NCBI GenBank assembly: GCA_023627715.1
Contig: JAMAHW010000018.1
Span: 1-64,000, forward strand
Direction: 5' to 3'
Source of the DNA: Periconia sp. R9002
Taxonomy: Eukaryota; Ascomycota; Dothideomycetes; Pleosporales; Periconiaceae
DNA length: 64,000 nucleotides
The notes below the pieces were generated by a model. The model saw only the letters and a program-made list of their open reading frames with translations, did not search any database and was not told where the DNA came from. Position 1 is the first letter of the stretch. Each line of letters begins with the position of its first letter. A program made the translations under genes and the position numbers. This document shows, piece after piece, positions 23,584-34,582 of the stretch.

Positions 23584-24692
23584 GGTTGTTTCGATGTTTT
23601 CAAGAAGCCAAGCTTCCTGAATTGTGAAGCTAGGGAAGTTGTTACAAAGACTTTGTTCGATATAGAATGAAGGAAACGAGGCTACAAGCTATCATATATA
23701 TTGTCTGAGGGTGATCCTCACGTTTGGATGATGACAAGCGATTGAGCGATCCCGCGGAAAGCGTGCGGTCGTATGCGTTGGACTAGAAATTCTCTCCAGA
23801 GCTTTGGAAGAGTCTGTGATAATGCAGCGACATCACGATGGTGTCAGAAGCTTGAGCAGAGTGCATAATGAAATCGTAGAGTGACAAAACATTGATTAGA
23901 ATCCTGAGCTGATTCGGCAAATCATTATTTCATGCAATTGGTGATGCCCACTGTAAGTTTTTCAATAGTATCTGTGTGTTCTATATGGTCCACTCATCTG
24001 GCTGTAGCTTTTTCCCTTTCCTTTCTCGTTTTTGTCGATGGTGAATTCCTCTGAAGCAATCCATTAAACCTGACGACATAGTTAAGAGTCTAAGAAGTCA
24101 CCACCACTAATCATCAATGTATGCCAAAATTCGTCACAATTTGTAGTGATTATCAATATAGATGGGTTAAATAGGTGCGGATGGCGTCATGTTCACGGAG
24201 CTCACCATGATATGATGTCCCCTGTAATGGCCGTTGGTTGCTGCCTCGCACGACAGTATGAACATCCACTGATCAAATCTTCCACTGGAGAACTCCGAGT
24301 GATTGTGGGTTTACGTTTATGATTTAATATTTAGTGGTGAGGTAGTGCTATTAGAGTAAACTTTGTTTTTTTCTTGGGGGTTAGTGTTTCGTCACCATTT
24401 CGAGCGGATGATTTAATAAGATTATCATTCGCCGCTCAAGTTGATAACTAGGTGATAAGTATGGCTGCAGGTAATCCGTACATGATGTCATTGAATATAT
24501 TATTAGGCCTGCTACGTATAATTGCCTGATTATTATCCTGTTTGTCGCGTAAAATTCATCTTCCGGTGTAAGAAGCTCAAGTGCTATCGATATATTTTCC
24601 GTCCTTATCAATTGATCTACCATTGATATAATTAACAATTGATCCATATTGTTCATCCTTTTCACAAACATTGCCGTCTACCACCAAGCTTG
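23584..24692. promoter_or_regulatory. Shared divergent promoter region, GT4 / glycosidase
   Basis: About 1.1 kb between opposing start codons, AT-rich toward the glycosidase (24290-24640). Both promoters must lie here and co-regulation is possible. No binding site was recognised and no other gene was seen. Confidence 0.5.
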
Positions 24693-27148
24693 ATGTCTCG
24701 GTGTCTGAACTTATTATCGATCATCTTGTTCGTCTTGATCACTATCATTGGTATCGAGTTATGGCTACCACACTATGGGTTGGCCAATGTACGTTTCTAT
24801 CTCACGACAGGAAACGGCCTTGGGCAACACACTCAGCACAGCGAGTCTTCTGCGCATGACAATTTCGTGAGCGACAAATATAATGAGTCAGCCCTCGAAG
24901 TAGAGACGGACTGCTACAGGTCGGATGTAACAAGGTTAGTTTTTATTCTTCTACATAGGTATGGAGTTCACCGCTGATTGATGGTTACAGCGATATCGAT
25001 TTCAATCTGATGCAACCGATGTACGGCAATGGCTCGTCACGCACGAAGTCCAACGCCACCACGCTTCGCCTTAGTAGTCCACCTTACAAGAACTACTTTT
25101 ATTCGGATTGCGACGTCACTGCTCAAGTGGTAGTCACCAGCCCTGTACCAGGGAGTGATCTTCGAATCATAGGCCCACGAGTCGTTGTTGCTTGGCCTGC
25201 AGGCAACAGCGGGGCTTGCATGTTTTTCAAGCCTAAGAATGGGGTGAACGGAAGTCTCGCCATCAAGCTCATTAATTCCACAGTGGGCTCACCTCTTGCC
25301 CCCCTTTACGACGCAGGGGACAACCCTCCACGTGTGGGGATTAAAGGCGTGCTTAGTTTCAATTCTACGGCTGTTCTGTCGTTATCTATTTTAGGTTCGA
25401 TTCGAGCTGTTCGCGATTACACCGAAGGATCCAGCGTCCTCCATCCTATTCTTCAGGAAGGGATACACGTCAAGAAGCTTGGGTCTAATGGTGTTTCTAT
25501 ATCGCGACTCTGGCTTGATAACGTCACCACAACAACACTGACTCTTGTACCGACTCATTCGGGGAATGTAAAAGTCAACGGCCAGAGAGCTGTATTTCAA
25601 GCTGGGGAATACCTTTTGTCGGCTCATTACAATTATCCACAACTTCGTCAACTGAGCCCGGATGAGATTTTGAAGGACAAGAGCCTACTTGACAATCGAG
25701 AACAGGAAGCCAAGGCTTTATCCTTCCTGTCATATTCCGAGAAGGTTCTGGCAGGCGCATGGCGTTTCCTCACCTACTTCGGTCGAGATGACATGCTTTC
25801 AACGCTAATTCTCCTGCCCGTTCTGACCGAGAACATCGTTGAGGCTGTCATCGGCTCGGTCCTGGAAAGAATCAATCGCACCGACGGTAGCGCTTGTCAT
25901 GAGGAGACCATCGGTGACTACGCCACTTTCATGAACCTACAAGAAGGAATTGCTTCTACAGCATACCGATGTGACTACAGTATGATTGACACGGACTATC
26001 TCGTCCTGATATTAATGGAAGAATACTTCGTAGAAGAGGGAGCGGGCCTAGGACGTCTAGAAGCTGTACTTTCTACACCAGCCGGTAAGGTCGATGTGAA
26101 CAACGTCGGCTTAACTTGGGGTGACTTATTTATCATCCTTGCAAGTAAAATTATGAACGAAACAGCTCCCTTTGCTGCCCCTGGCGGCCAATTGCGGAAA
26201 AACCTCATTCGTCTCAAAGAAGGCCATGAGACAGGAGTATGGCGCGATTCTCTCCACGGTATCGGCGGAGGTCGTATCCCTTTTGACGTCAACGTCGCGT
26301 TGGCTCCCGCAGCTCTACGATCTATCGCTTCTCTAGCCAGAGAGTTCGGCACGAGTGCTCTCGGTGAGAATGCGCGAGAGTGGGCTGAGCTTGCCGACAA
26401 ACGTGCTCAGGTGTGGGAGGATAACACTTTGGAATTTTTTAGAATTGTACTCCCTGAAGTAGTTGCTCGTGATCGACTGGAAACATTCATCAACACCAAT
26501 ACTTTCTACCACGGTCCGTCGCATTCCCAGCTCATCGACAGTGACGTAACATATCACGCCCTTGCGTTAGGGGCAAGCAATGGCCTCGACGTGGTTTCGG
26601 TAATGAATAGCGACGCATGTTGCCGGATCTTATTCCTTAACGGAACGAATCAAGCTCGACTGACCAACTATCTCAATAATACCGCCCTTTCCATATTACG
26701 ACCATTCCCTGCGGGTTTAATGACGCCCGTAGGTATCGTTGTCGCTAACCCAGCTTTCTCCGAGAGTGAGATCATTAAGCAAAACTTCACCAATTCCGCT
26801 TACCATGGAGCAGTAGTATGGAGCTGGCAATTGGTCACGATGATAAGAGGATTGGAGAAGCAATTGGGCCGATGTTCTTCGAACCGTATACCAGATTTCT
26901 GCAGCAACACAGTCGTCTTCAATAATGTCAAGAATGCCTACAATGCATTGTGGGATGTTGTCGAAGAAAGTAAGGACTTTCTGTCGGATGAAGTATGGAG
27001 TTGGGTGTACAAAGATGGCAAGTTTGTACACACACCGCTAGGAAGTATGCCAGCCCCACCAGGAGTATCGGGAGCGGTAGAAAGCGATATTGTTCAGTTG
27101 TGGAGCTTGACATTTCTAGCATTGAAAAGGAATGAACAGCTCAGGTGA
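24693..27148 (+). CDS. Secreted or membrane-anchored six-hairpin-type glycoside hydrolase
   Basis: Model join(24693..24934, 24991..27148), 799 residues, with a 56-nt intron (GTTAGT..CAG) giving VTSDIDFNLMQPMYG. The start is the ATG at 24693, which opens a hydrophobic signal peptide or anchor (LNLLSIILFVLITIIGIELW). Many N-x-S/T sites are present, so it enters the secretory pathway. An N-terminal beta-rich region is followed from about residue 330 by a helical catalytic part. This has YFGRDDML (about 343), WRDSLHGIGGGRIPFDVN (about 497) and AYHGAVVWSWQ (about 684), typical of (alpha/alpha)6 glycosidases of the debranching or GH15/GH63-like superfamily. The substrate is unknown. Candidate acid residues are Asp/Glu near FGRDD and CHEETIGDY. 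Confidence 0.8.
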
Positions 27149-28086
27149 TCATGAAGCAGTAAAGGGGCGGCACGTTCCACTGTAGACGGTCAAGGGAGTC
27201 GGCCTTATGCAACTGTCTCGTACTCAATGAATCTTCTGTCTTACCATGTTACGAAGCCATGCATCCCAGCATCTAAAACAATGTGATAGTTACTATGTTC
27301 TACAACACTCGTATTCCAGTAGTCAGTGGATCATATCAACAGGAAACATTTGAAGGTCAAGCAAATTATTAACTGCAAAAGCATGAAATTCCAACCTAAC
27401 CATCTCTTGCTAGAGGGCTTCCGCGAGTTACCTGTGAATCCGTGAATTGAGTCGTTGCGATAGCAGCTGCGTAGTTGCCATGATGTTCATTTGTGAATAT
27501 ATGGTAGCTAAAGGTGCTCACCTTTTTTCCCCCACTCAGTTTCGTACTCTTTTCATGTCTAGGTGGAACCTCTTCGGACAGTTCAAGGAATAGTATATAC
27601 ATGATTTATCTTATTCTATAACCCCCTAGCCAATTATCAATGATCTGTACGTATTCAGGGTTCTAGATAATGCCACCAACTGTAAATGCAGCTTGACGAT
27701 AGTTGGGACAGGTGTTCATAGACTTCCTAGAAACTCCATGCCCAAGCAAACGCACGATATCCATCATTATGATAACTTACCGGAGTTACGGCGATAAGTT
27801 GTTATTTCTGAACGATTTACGCATGTACCCACAGTGCACAGGACTGTCTAGCTTACCGCAGATTTCCGTCAGCCTGACGTAGGGCCCAACATTTTATAAT
27901 ATTACTGACATAGCAGCGATTTCCGCTGGTTGCAAAGATACGGATCATCAGCAGAGAGACATTCATTCTGGAAAAAACCGAATGATGACTACCAATACAG
28001 GCTGGAACATCTGGTTTGTCCGTACCCCATAACTTGTCCATAGCATTGGCTTAGCCTTGTGATCAGAAAGTTCAGTCTAAAATCAG
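27149..28086. other. Intergenic region between glycosidase and mitochondrial carrier
   Basis: About 940 bases. The missing first exon of the carrier should lie near its right end; an ATG pair at about 27980 (MMTTNTGWNIW) is a candidate but joins only through a poor donor. Otherwise nothing was seen. Confidence 0.4.
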
Positions 28087-28965
28087 ACACAGGCTGGAGC
28101 ATTCGCTGGAATCAGCATCAATTTGATCTTCTTTCCTCTCGACACATTGAAAACACGACTTCAATCGCCGTTGTATCAACAGATCTACAAGAGTCAAACT
28201 GCCATAGCCAACCGTGCTCTCTTCCGCGGTCTGTACCAGGGCATTAGCACCGTGACTCTTGTAGCAGTGCCTTCTTCCGTCGTCTTTTTTTCAACCTACG
28301 AAAGTCTAAAGCATGCACTCCGCTCTACCCAGATTCCTCAGCCGGCAGTCCATGCGATCAGCAGCTCCGTTGCCCAACTCTTGAACTGTGCTGTCGTGAC
28401 ACCAGCGGAGGTGCTTAAGCAGAATGCGCAGATGCTCAAGACAGATGACCGGAAGATGGAACGGGCCTCTCCAACAATGAAGGTTATGCGGCAGCTTATG
28501 AAGCATCCTGCAGGACTTTGGAGAGGATACACTGCGCTCGCAGCACGAGACCTGCCGTTCACAGCACTGCAATTTCCGGCATTCGAGTACCTCAAGAAAA
28601 CTTTCAATGCATGGCGATCCAGACGGAAAGGTGATGAGCGTGTCGTCGGTGTATTTGAGCGGGCGAAAATTGCAGCAGCGAGTGCAGGAATCGCCGGCAG
28701 TGCGGCCGCGTGGGTCACAACCCCGTTTGATGTCGTCAAAACAAGAATGATGCTCGAGGCAGGCGCGAAAAGCAACGACCGACATCCTACAAGTCGCTCA
28801 GGAGCTAATGGACTTCAAATCTTTAAAAGCGTTGCTCGGGACGAAGGGGTAAGGGGGCTGTTCAGAGGAGGATTGATACGAGCAGTGTGGACTATTATAG
28901 GAAATGGGTTGTACATGGGCTGCTATGAAGGTGCTAGGTCTTACTTAGACGAACAACACAGGTAG
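28087..28965 (+). CDS. Mitochondrial carrier protein, PET8/SAM-carrier-like, 5' end unresolved
   Basis: Inner-membrane solute carrier of the six-helix, three-repeat SLC25 family. The three signature motifs are visible: PLDTLKTR, TPAEVLKQ and TPFDVVKTR. The pairing of FFPLDTLKTRLQ with GLYQGISTVTLVAVPSS suggests the S-adenosylmethionine carrier branch (yeast Pet8) or a close relative. The substrate is inference. The visible frame is 292 residues and starts at a splice acceptor (AG at 28085-28086, or the AG at 28091-28092). An in-frame TAA lies just upstream and no ATG precedes helix 1. Only 10-20 N-terminal residues should be missing, probably a tiny exon that I could not place with a normal donor. 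A real 5' truncation is the alternative. Confidence 0.85.
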   Translation, partial: TQAGAFAGISINLIFFPLDTLKTRLQSPLYQQIYKSQTAIANRALFRGLYQGISTVTLVAVPSSVVFFSTYESLKHALRSTQIPQPAVHAISSSVAQLLNCAVVTPAEVLKQNAQMLKTDDRKMERASPTMKVMRQLMKHPAGLWRGYTALAARDLPFTALQFPAFEYLKKTFNAWRSRRKGDERVVGVFERAKIAAASAGIAGSAAAWVTTPFDVVKTRMMLEAGAKSNDRHPTSRSGANGLQIFKSVARDEGVRGLFRGGLIRAVWTIIGNGLYMGCYEGARSYLDEQHR

Positions 28966-29249
28966 ATAGGCAGTACAAGTACTTACTATCTATCATTCAG
29001 TATTTGTTGTTTAATAGACTGGTAATTGTTTGAGATTGATAATATAAAACTCAAGATTGTATAAGCTACATATGTACCTACATGTGTACCTGGAACGTGC
29101 TAGAGCTAGGGAGCTCTAGATAAGCTCAAGTGCTTAGATAAGGATCTGCGTGGCGCAAGCACTCCACGATCCTTGGCCACCCGCTTTCGCCTCCTCACAG
29201 ACTTTCCCCGCGCCTTTCCTTTGATTTTCTCCACGACACACGCACGACA

Positions 29250-30161
29250 ATGACCAACATCGAGTCTCCCGTCATCAAATTCAAAAAACGAGGTGCCAAA
29301 AATGCACCAAGGAAAGCCGCCTCTCCCCCTCTACAATCAGACTCGCATAATTCGTCATCTGGTTCAGAAGCCGAGGAGGAAAACGGACGCGTGGTAAAGA
29401 AGCGGAAGCTCAATGGAAATGCCCTTAAAGCATCCACGGCAAGCCAAATGCAAAGACATGATTTCGATGGCACAACAAAGTACGAAGCGAGTCGGTCGAC
29501 TGTGATAGAAGCAAGCAACGACGCCACCAAATCCACCGACTGGTATGAAGAAAAGGTCGATGACGCGATAAGCAAGAAACACCTCAAGGGGAAAGAGGTG
29601 GACGCGCCCATGGAACGCAAGGTTGGCCCACAGAAAACATCAACGAATGTTCGCATGATCACGATGGTGGATTATACACCGGATGTGTGCAAGGATTATA
29701 AAACTACTGGGTTTTGCGGATTTGGCGACAACTGCAAATTCCTACATTCAAGAGAGCAATATGCTGCCGGCTGGCAACTGGATCGCGAGTGGGAAATGTC
29801 GGGCAAGGGAAACAAACCTGGAGGCACTACTGTGGCGTCGGCGAACCGCGATTTGACCGCGAAGGACGAGGAGGGGATTGATTTGGCCATGCTAGAAAAG
29901 ATACCCTTTGCCTGCATCATCTGCAAAAAACCTTACAAGAACCCTATTATCACGAAGTGCGGTCATTACTTCTGCGAAGCTTGCGCACTCAAACGATATC
30001 GCAAGGATCCCACGTGCGCCAACTGTGGTGCTAAAACCTATGGCGTTTTCAATGGCGCAAAAAACCTGCAGAAATTACTGGACAAGAAGAAAAAGTGGGA
30101 TGACAGGAAGAAGGCAGATGAAGATGACGCTAAAACGGAGAAAGCAGGAGCAAGTATCTAA
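29250..30161 (+). CDS. CWC24: Pre-mRNA-splicing factor CWC24 (CCCH zinc finger plus RING)
   Basis: Spliceosome-associated protein, the fungal counterpart of RNF113A, which shields the 5' splice site before the first catalytic step. Single exon, 303 residues. The N-terminal 120 residues are charged and disordered (IKFKKRGAKNAPRK near the start). The CCCH finger is in DVCKDYKTTGFCGFGDNCKF followed by LHSR, about residues 149-172. The RING is C-x2-C..CGHYFCEAC..C-x2-C, about 222-260. The family motif YGVFNGAKNL follows. Length and order are normal. It converges on the hydrolase gene at 30479, with only 317 bases between the stops. Confidence 0.96.
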   Translation: MTNIESPVIKFKKRGAKNAPRKAASPPLQSDSHNSSSGSEAEEENGRVVKKRKLNGNALKASTASQMQRHDFDGTTKYEASRSTVIEASNDATKSTDWYEEKVDDAISKKHLKGKEVDAPMERKVGPQKTSTNVRMITMVDYTPDVCKDYKTTGFCGFGDNCKFLHSREQYAAGWQLDREWEMSGKGNKPGGTTVASANRDLTAKDEEGIDLAMLEKIPFACIICKKPYKNPIITKCGHYFCEACALKRYRKDPTCANCGAKTYGVFNGAKNLQKLLDKKKKWDDRKKADEDDAKTEKAGASI

Positions 30162-30478
30162 AATACGCAGGTAAAAACTGATTTCATGTAGAATAACAGA
30201 CCACACCCAACCGAGGCATATGAAAGAGAGAGGAAAGGCTTGATCCCATGTTGTGCGGGCGAAAAAAAGGCAGGGTGATGGTATGACCCTTGTAATCAAT
30301 CACCAGACCGTTGGCCAAGAGGGGCGGCACAAACGTAAAAATGACATGGAGTTCTTGAGCAGACCTGACCTGGATCTCACTTGTAACATCAGGGTGAGCA
30401 ATCCCCCATTGCACAAAAATAAATAGTGGCACCTGGCGGTGATGTATGAGTGTGCAAATGTCCAACTTGGTACGCAAC
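30162..30478. other. Short convergent intergenic region
   Basis: 317 bases between the stop codons of CWC24 and the hydrolase. It must hold both terminators; overlapping 3' UTRs are likely. No other feature was seen. Confidence 0.4.
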
Positions 30479-31561
30479 TCATAAACCACCATCTCTTTCA
30501 CTAATCTGTTCGACTCTATTGACTACTCTATCCAACAGGCTAACCATCTCATCGCCCACAAAAGCTGGCCCATCCTTCTGTATGAAATGGCCGCACCCCA
30601 CTGCTATCAATGGCCCGATTGCTTTCCCATCATCAGTGATGCCAATCAAATCCTCGTTGTACCGCTGCCACGCAGGATTTGCGTATGCCATGGTCAGTAA
30701 TTTAGGGATATGCAAACTTCCCGTGAGGTTTTGCTCGGCAAATGTTTCCCAGTCGTGGCCAACGACCGTCAAGTAAGGACCCTCAGCGCCGAATCCTTGG
30801 AGACGAGGCAAATGGGCGTCCGGGAGAAGCCTGGACAGATTGCGTCGGGTGAGACCCTCATTGTTGGGGACATCGGGATGGAACATTAGACGATACTTCT
30901 CGCGAGCATCGCGAACATCCTTCTCAGTGACACCAGGAGGCAGTTGTTGTTGGTCAAACCCGGGGGCGTCGGGATCGGGCCACAGGGACACGAAGTCAGA
31001 GTTGGCTATGATGCTGTCAAGGAAGAGTAGGCCAAGGACGGTGCCTGGGTAGGTTTGAGCAAAGAGACGGGCGATGGCGCACCCGATACTGTTGCAGACA
31101 AAAATCAAGGCAGGAAAACGGGCGGGGTCCGATATCTCGAGATGCTCTCTCCATACCTGGAGGATGAACTGGCGGAGATCGTGCACTGCGCTCATGCAGT
31201 CATGGCCATGGCAGGGAGGCGGCTGCTTATCGTTTGGATCGCGGTCGCTGTCTCCCTGGCCGTACCGATCGTAGGTTAGGAGTGCCGGGTAAGGGAGCTG
31301 AGCATTTGATCGTTTTCGTAGAAACTGGTGAATGGCGTTGTCCCATGATGCGCGCGGCAGCATCAGGCCGTTTAGGAAAACGACGAGGGATTTGGCAAAA
31401 GGGTTTGGTCGGCCCAGTTTGGAAGGCGAGTGGGGATGATAGGTATAGTGGATCTTGGCTCCATTTCTGTGTTGGAGGGCTATGGACGATATTTCAGCGT
31501 CGGGGAAGGACTGAAGAGGGGAAAGCTGGTCCCCGCCGTCCTCGGTGGTGAGTGGGCTCAT
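30479..31561 (-). CDS. Alpha/beta-hydrolase fold protein
   Basis: Single exon, 360 residues. The fold is shown by VVFLNGLMLPRASW (oxyanion strand and loop), LLTYDRYGQGDSD and the nucleophile elbow VCNSIGCAIA. The likely catalytic Ser is residue 158, and the likely catalytic His is 325 in VGCGHFIQKDGP. The acid residue is not clear. The His-rich CHGHDC segment before the elbow is unusual. There is no signal peptide or membrane segment, so it is probably cytosolic. The family covers esterases, epoxide hydrolases and peptidases, and the substrate cannot be assigned. It is divergent from the proline-rich gene at 32223. Confidence 0.88.
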   Translation of the reverse strand: MSPLTTEDGGDQLSPLQSFPDAEISSIALQHRNGAKIHYTYHPHSPSKLGRPNPFAKSLVVFLNGLMLPRASWDNAIHQFLRKRSNAQLPYPALLTYDRYGQGDSDRDPNDKQPPPCHGHDCMSAVHDLRQFILQVWREHLEISDPARFPALIFVCNSIGCAIARLFAQTYPGTVLGLLFLDSIIANSDFVSLWPDPDAPGFDQQQLPPGVTEKDVRDAREKYRLMFHPDVPNNEGLTRRNLSRLLPDAHLPRLQGFGAEGPYLTVVGHDWETFAEQNLTGSLHIPKLLTMAYANPAWQRYNEDLIGITDDGKAIGPLIAVGCGHFIQKDGPAFVGDEMVSLLDRVVNRVEQISERDGGL

Positions 31562-32222
31562 AATGGTAGATGTATATTATAATCAATACCCATACATGTA
31601 GGGCTCAAATCAATATGATGGGATCAATCTGAAGTCTTGACTGTGCCGTGCTGGGTTGTGCGGGACTGGTCTGAGCTGTACGCGTACGCCGATGTGACGT
31701 AGTAGGTTTAAGGTATCTACCTCTAGTTACAGCAACTAAGTAACTAAGTCTGTTGTGCCTTCCATCGGCAATCTCGTCCTTTGATCCCTTCGACTTGGTT
31801 TCAAGCAAGCCAACCTTGTTGAACGTTACCTACCTACATACATACATGAGTTGATGTACAGTAATGTATCTCCATGACCCTTGAGTCAGCTACCCAAACT
31901 CACCCACGCGGCTGCAATCTCCACATCCCCACCGCATTGCAAGCCACCACCTCCTCAGACCCATCGCCCCCTCGCTAGGCAGAGAGTGTGGCAGTAGAGC
32001 TACTTTGGTCACATCGTACCTATCCTGCACCTCGGGCCAGTCCCCAGAATCGCTCAACAGTGGACCCCTGGCTTGATCTAACAACAAACCCGACGCCCAC
32101 CAACTGTCCCGCCCGCCATCGTCATCGCCATCCCGACCAAGCCTGTCTCGTCGTTGCGTCCTTGACCTCTTGCCCGACCTCCGGTGCAACGCTACCGTGA
32201 TAGTGTACCCAGCTCAATCATC
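31562..32222. promoter_or_regulatory. Divergent intergenic region, hydrolase / proline-rich protein
   Basis: 661 bases between opposing starts, including CTACCTACATACATACAT-type runs near 31830-31850 and a pyrimidine-rich stretch before 32223. Both promoters should lie here. No gene was seen. Confidence 0.4.
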
Positions 32223-32948
32223 ATGTCCAACTATGTCAATCAAGCTACCCAGACTCTTATACAAGGTCTGGCTCATGACCCTGCCCCGCGACCGCTGTCT
32301 CTCCTTCCTTACGTCCCCGCCGACAACACCACTCCACCTGAAGAAGCAGACACCATGGCCATCGATAAGGTGCAACTCTCCAACGAGCCTTCGCTTCCAG
32401 TGAACAAATCCAAGAGTCTGGCTATTCCTAAATTCTACCCTAATCCTGCCAAGATGCTTCGGAACCAAAACCGCCCTAGGCTGGAAACGAGAATCTCTAT
32501 GCCAGAAGTCATCCAAAATGATTTGGAGAACCCACTGTCCCCTCCGCCGACTGAGGTTGCCATGTCGCCACTTCCGGCCGCCAACAGGCTGCATGCAGGT
32601 CACACGCCCATAATTCCTCGGGCACGTTCTCCATTGCCCGACGTGAGCTCTCCAGCTACACCCGAACAAGAACCAGACGACGATCAAGGCCTCACTGGGC
32701 CTTTGACACTCCCACCTCGACCAGGCGATGGCACCGAAGAAACTATACCGCTGCACGTTCTCGACGCTCAGTTGGAGAGGTTGCGTGTGGAGCAAGAAAC
32801 AACTTCTGCCAACCGTGTGCTCGCTTCGCCTACATCTGCCGATACATCATCTCCACGCAGCCCGGTTGCCCATGATATTGAGGCTGTGGATGGTGTCTTG
32901 CTGAAAAAGCCACGTATCAACTTTGGTGCTCCTCTTGGGCAAGCATAG
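32223..32948 (+). CDS. Conserved-looking proline-rich protein of unknown function
   Basis: The single-exon frame gives 241 residues from the ATG at 32223 (MSNYVNQATQTLIQGLAH). An ATG 39 bases upstream in frame would add 13 residues, but the sequence there looks like leader. I do not recognise a family. The protein is rich in Pro, Ser and Thr with many SP/TP sites and no predicted globular core. A helical N-terminus, a possible short helix (LHVLDAQLERLRVEQE) near residues 190-205 and a basic KKPRINFGAPLG tail are the visible landmarks. There is no signal peptide or membrane segment. It could be a regulatory, phosphorylated disordered protein, which is inference. Confidence 0.7.
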   Translation: MSNYVNQATQTLIQGLAHDPAPRPLSLLPYVPADNTTPPEEADTMAIDKVQLSNEPSLPVNKSKSLAIPKFYPNPAKMLRNQNRPRLETRISMPEVIQNDLENPLSPPPTEVAMSPLPAANRLHAGHTPIIPRARSPLPDVSSPATPEQEPDDDQGLTGPLTLPPRPGDGTEETIPLHVLDAQLERLRVEQETTSANRVLASPTSADTSSPRSPVAHDIEAVDGVLLKKPRINFGAPLGQA

Positions 32949-34582
32949 AATGCTAGCGCTGGATCTCGGCGGAGCGCTACTATGTCAAAGTCGTGGTCGG
33001 TTTCACGGAGGCAATGAGATGCAGACGATTATTACATACTGTCTTGGCTGTCGCGCAAAGCAAATCTGGTTTGAATATCTCGTCGCATTTTGGAGCTGGA
33101 AATCAAGGGTGCACCATCATTCTTGAAAAGCTTGCGTTAAGACTAGCGATGATGAACGACGGAGACATTCGTCTACTGATCCAAAGACCTCGCCAACCAG
33201 AAAAGAAAGAAGAAAACCGAGTACTAAAGATGGTGTACTTTCTGCTCAACCCACACAAAAGCTGGACAAACAGGGCAACCCAACGGCTGATGCTGTAAGA
33301 AAAACCCCTCAAAACAACCACGACAGTTGCACCTGCATCTTCAGAAATGGAAGTGGGAAAACACAAAGGTGGGAGGGAGGCATCGAAAATACCACAGTAG
33401 CCCCATCGTGTTATGGTTTCCTTTTAATGTGTACCATATCTTTTGTAGCAAGGTGGTATGGTTGGTGCATGTAATGAATTTCCCACCCGCCACCATCATG
33501 TCTGGCAACCAGAGCGAGTTCTTACGAACTGTGATGTATGCCTTTATGTACACAGTTCTTGGTACTCTCAATGGATCATCGTTGCGTGCTCGTTGACTAT
33601 GCCTATGTACCTAAACTCGATAAACTCACGAGGGTCTCCTCCCGCTATAGGTTTCGCCGAGGCCGAGAAAGGTCACCACGGCTTGTTGGATAGTGATTAT
33701 ACATACACATGCGCGTGAAACGGGGTTTTTAGTCTCCAGCCTAAGAAACGTTGAATCTTTGTTACAACTCAACCACGGACATAAAGTTAATGGACCCACA
33801 TATGTAGAAACCCCCCCTTCTCCCTCCATACTACTTCTGACTTTATCCATGAGTAGCATGCCTTTTCCTTTGTTCGTGCTTTTAATCCAGTTACATATTT
33901 GATCATCGTTCCAGTCTTCATCTCGCCTGTTTCTTTTCTTTTTCTTTCAAAAAAAAAGGGGGGGGAAGGGGTTTTGTTGCCATTGCATCCGTGCAAGCTT
34001 CCCCGTTTTCACGTGTCTGTTCAAAAGCCCTGACTTTCAATTGTTTTTTTGTTTCTATTTTTCACATGTGAAAAGAAACATGATTTCAAGACTGCAGCCA
34101 GCCACCCACGGTACTTTCATAAGTACAGCAGGGTGATAGCTACTTAGCTACACATATTCTTCACAGCAGTAGCAGCAGCAACGCCCTGAAGAACTGCCCA
34201 GGTCCACCGAGCCCAGCAGATGACTAAGAGTCACAAACTAGGGAGGAAAATGAAGAGCACAACTATTTAAAAATTGCCAACAATTATACATGTATGAAGG
34301 TGTATATATATGTGTGCGCTGGATGTGATTGCTCAATACGTCTCCAGTAGGATCAGTGGTCACCAATCGCTCTATCCAACCCGTTGTTCCAATAGACGTA
34401 TTTACATGGATAGATGAAAACTACCATCAACCCTCCTACAATCTTCGTTCCCGTTTCGTTCAAAAAGCAAATAGCCACCCGATGCAGATGATGAGGTTTG
34501 ACAATGGCAAGAATGCTGATAATGATGCAAAATTTTGGTAGACCCCAGGCATGATATCGTCCCCCCTCCTTCATGTCGCCCA
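32949..34582. other. Long convergent intergenic region
   Basis: About 1.6 kb between two stop codons. It contains an A/G homopolymer pair (AAAAAAAAA then GGGGGGGG) at about 33948-33968 and a T/C-rich tract before it. Open frames here are at most about 100 codons with no family resemblance. It presumably holds long 3' UTRs; a noncoding RNA cannot be excluded. Confidence 0.4.

Noticed and set aside
32949..33720. Several 67-101-codon open frames after the proline-rich gene
   Set aside because: Mutually overlapping on both strands, no shared codon character and no motif. They are more likely 3' UTR.
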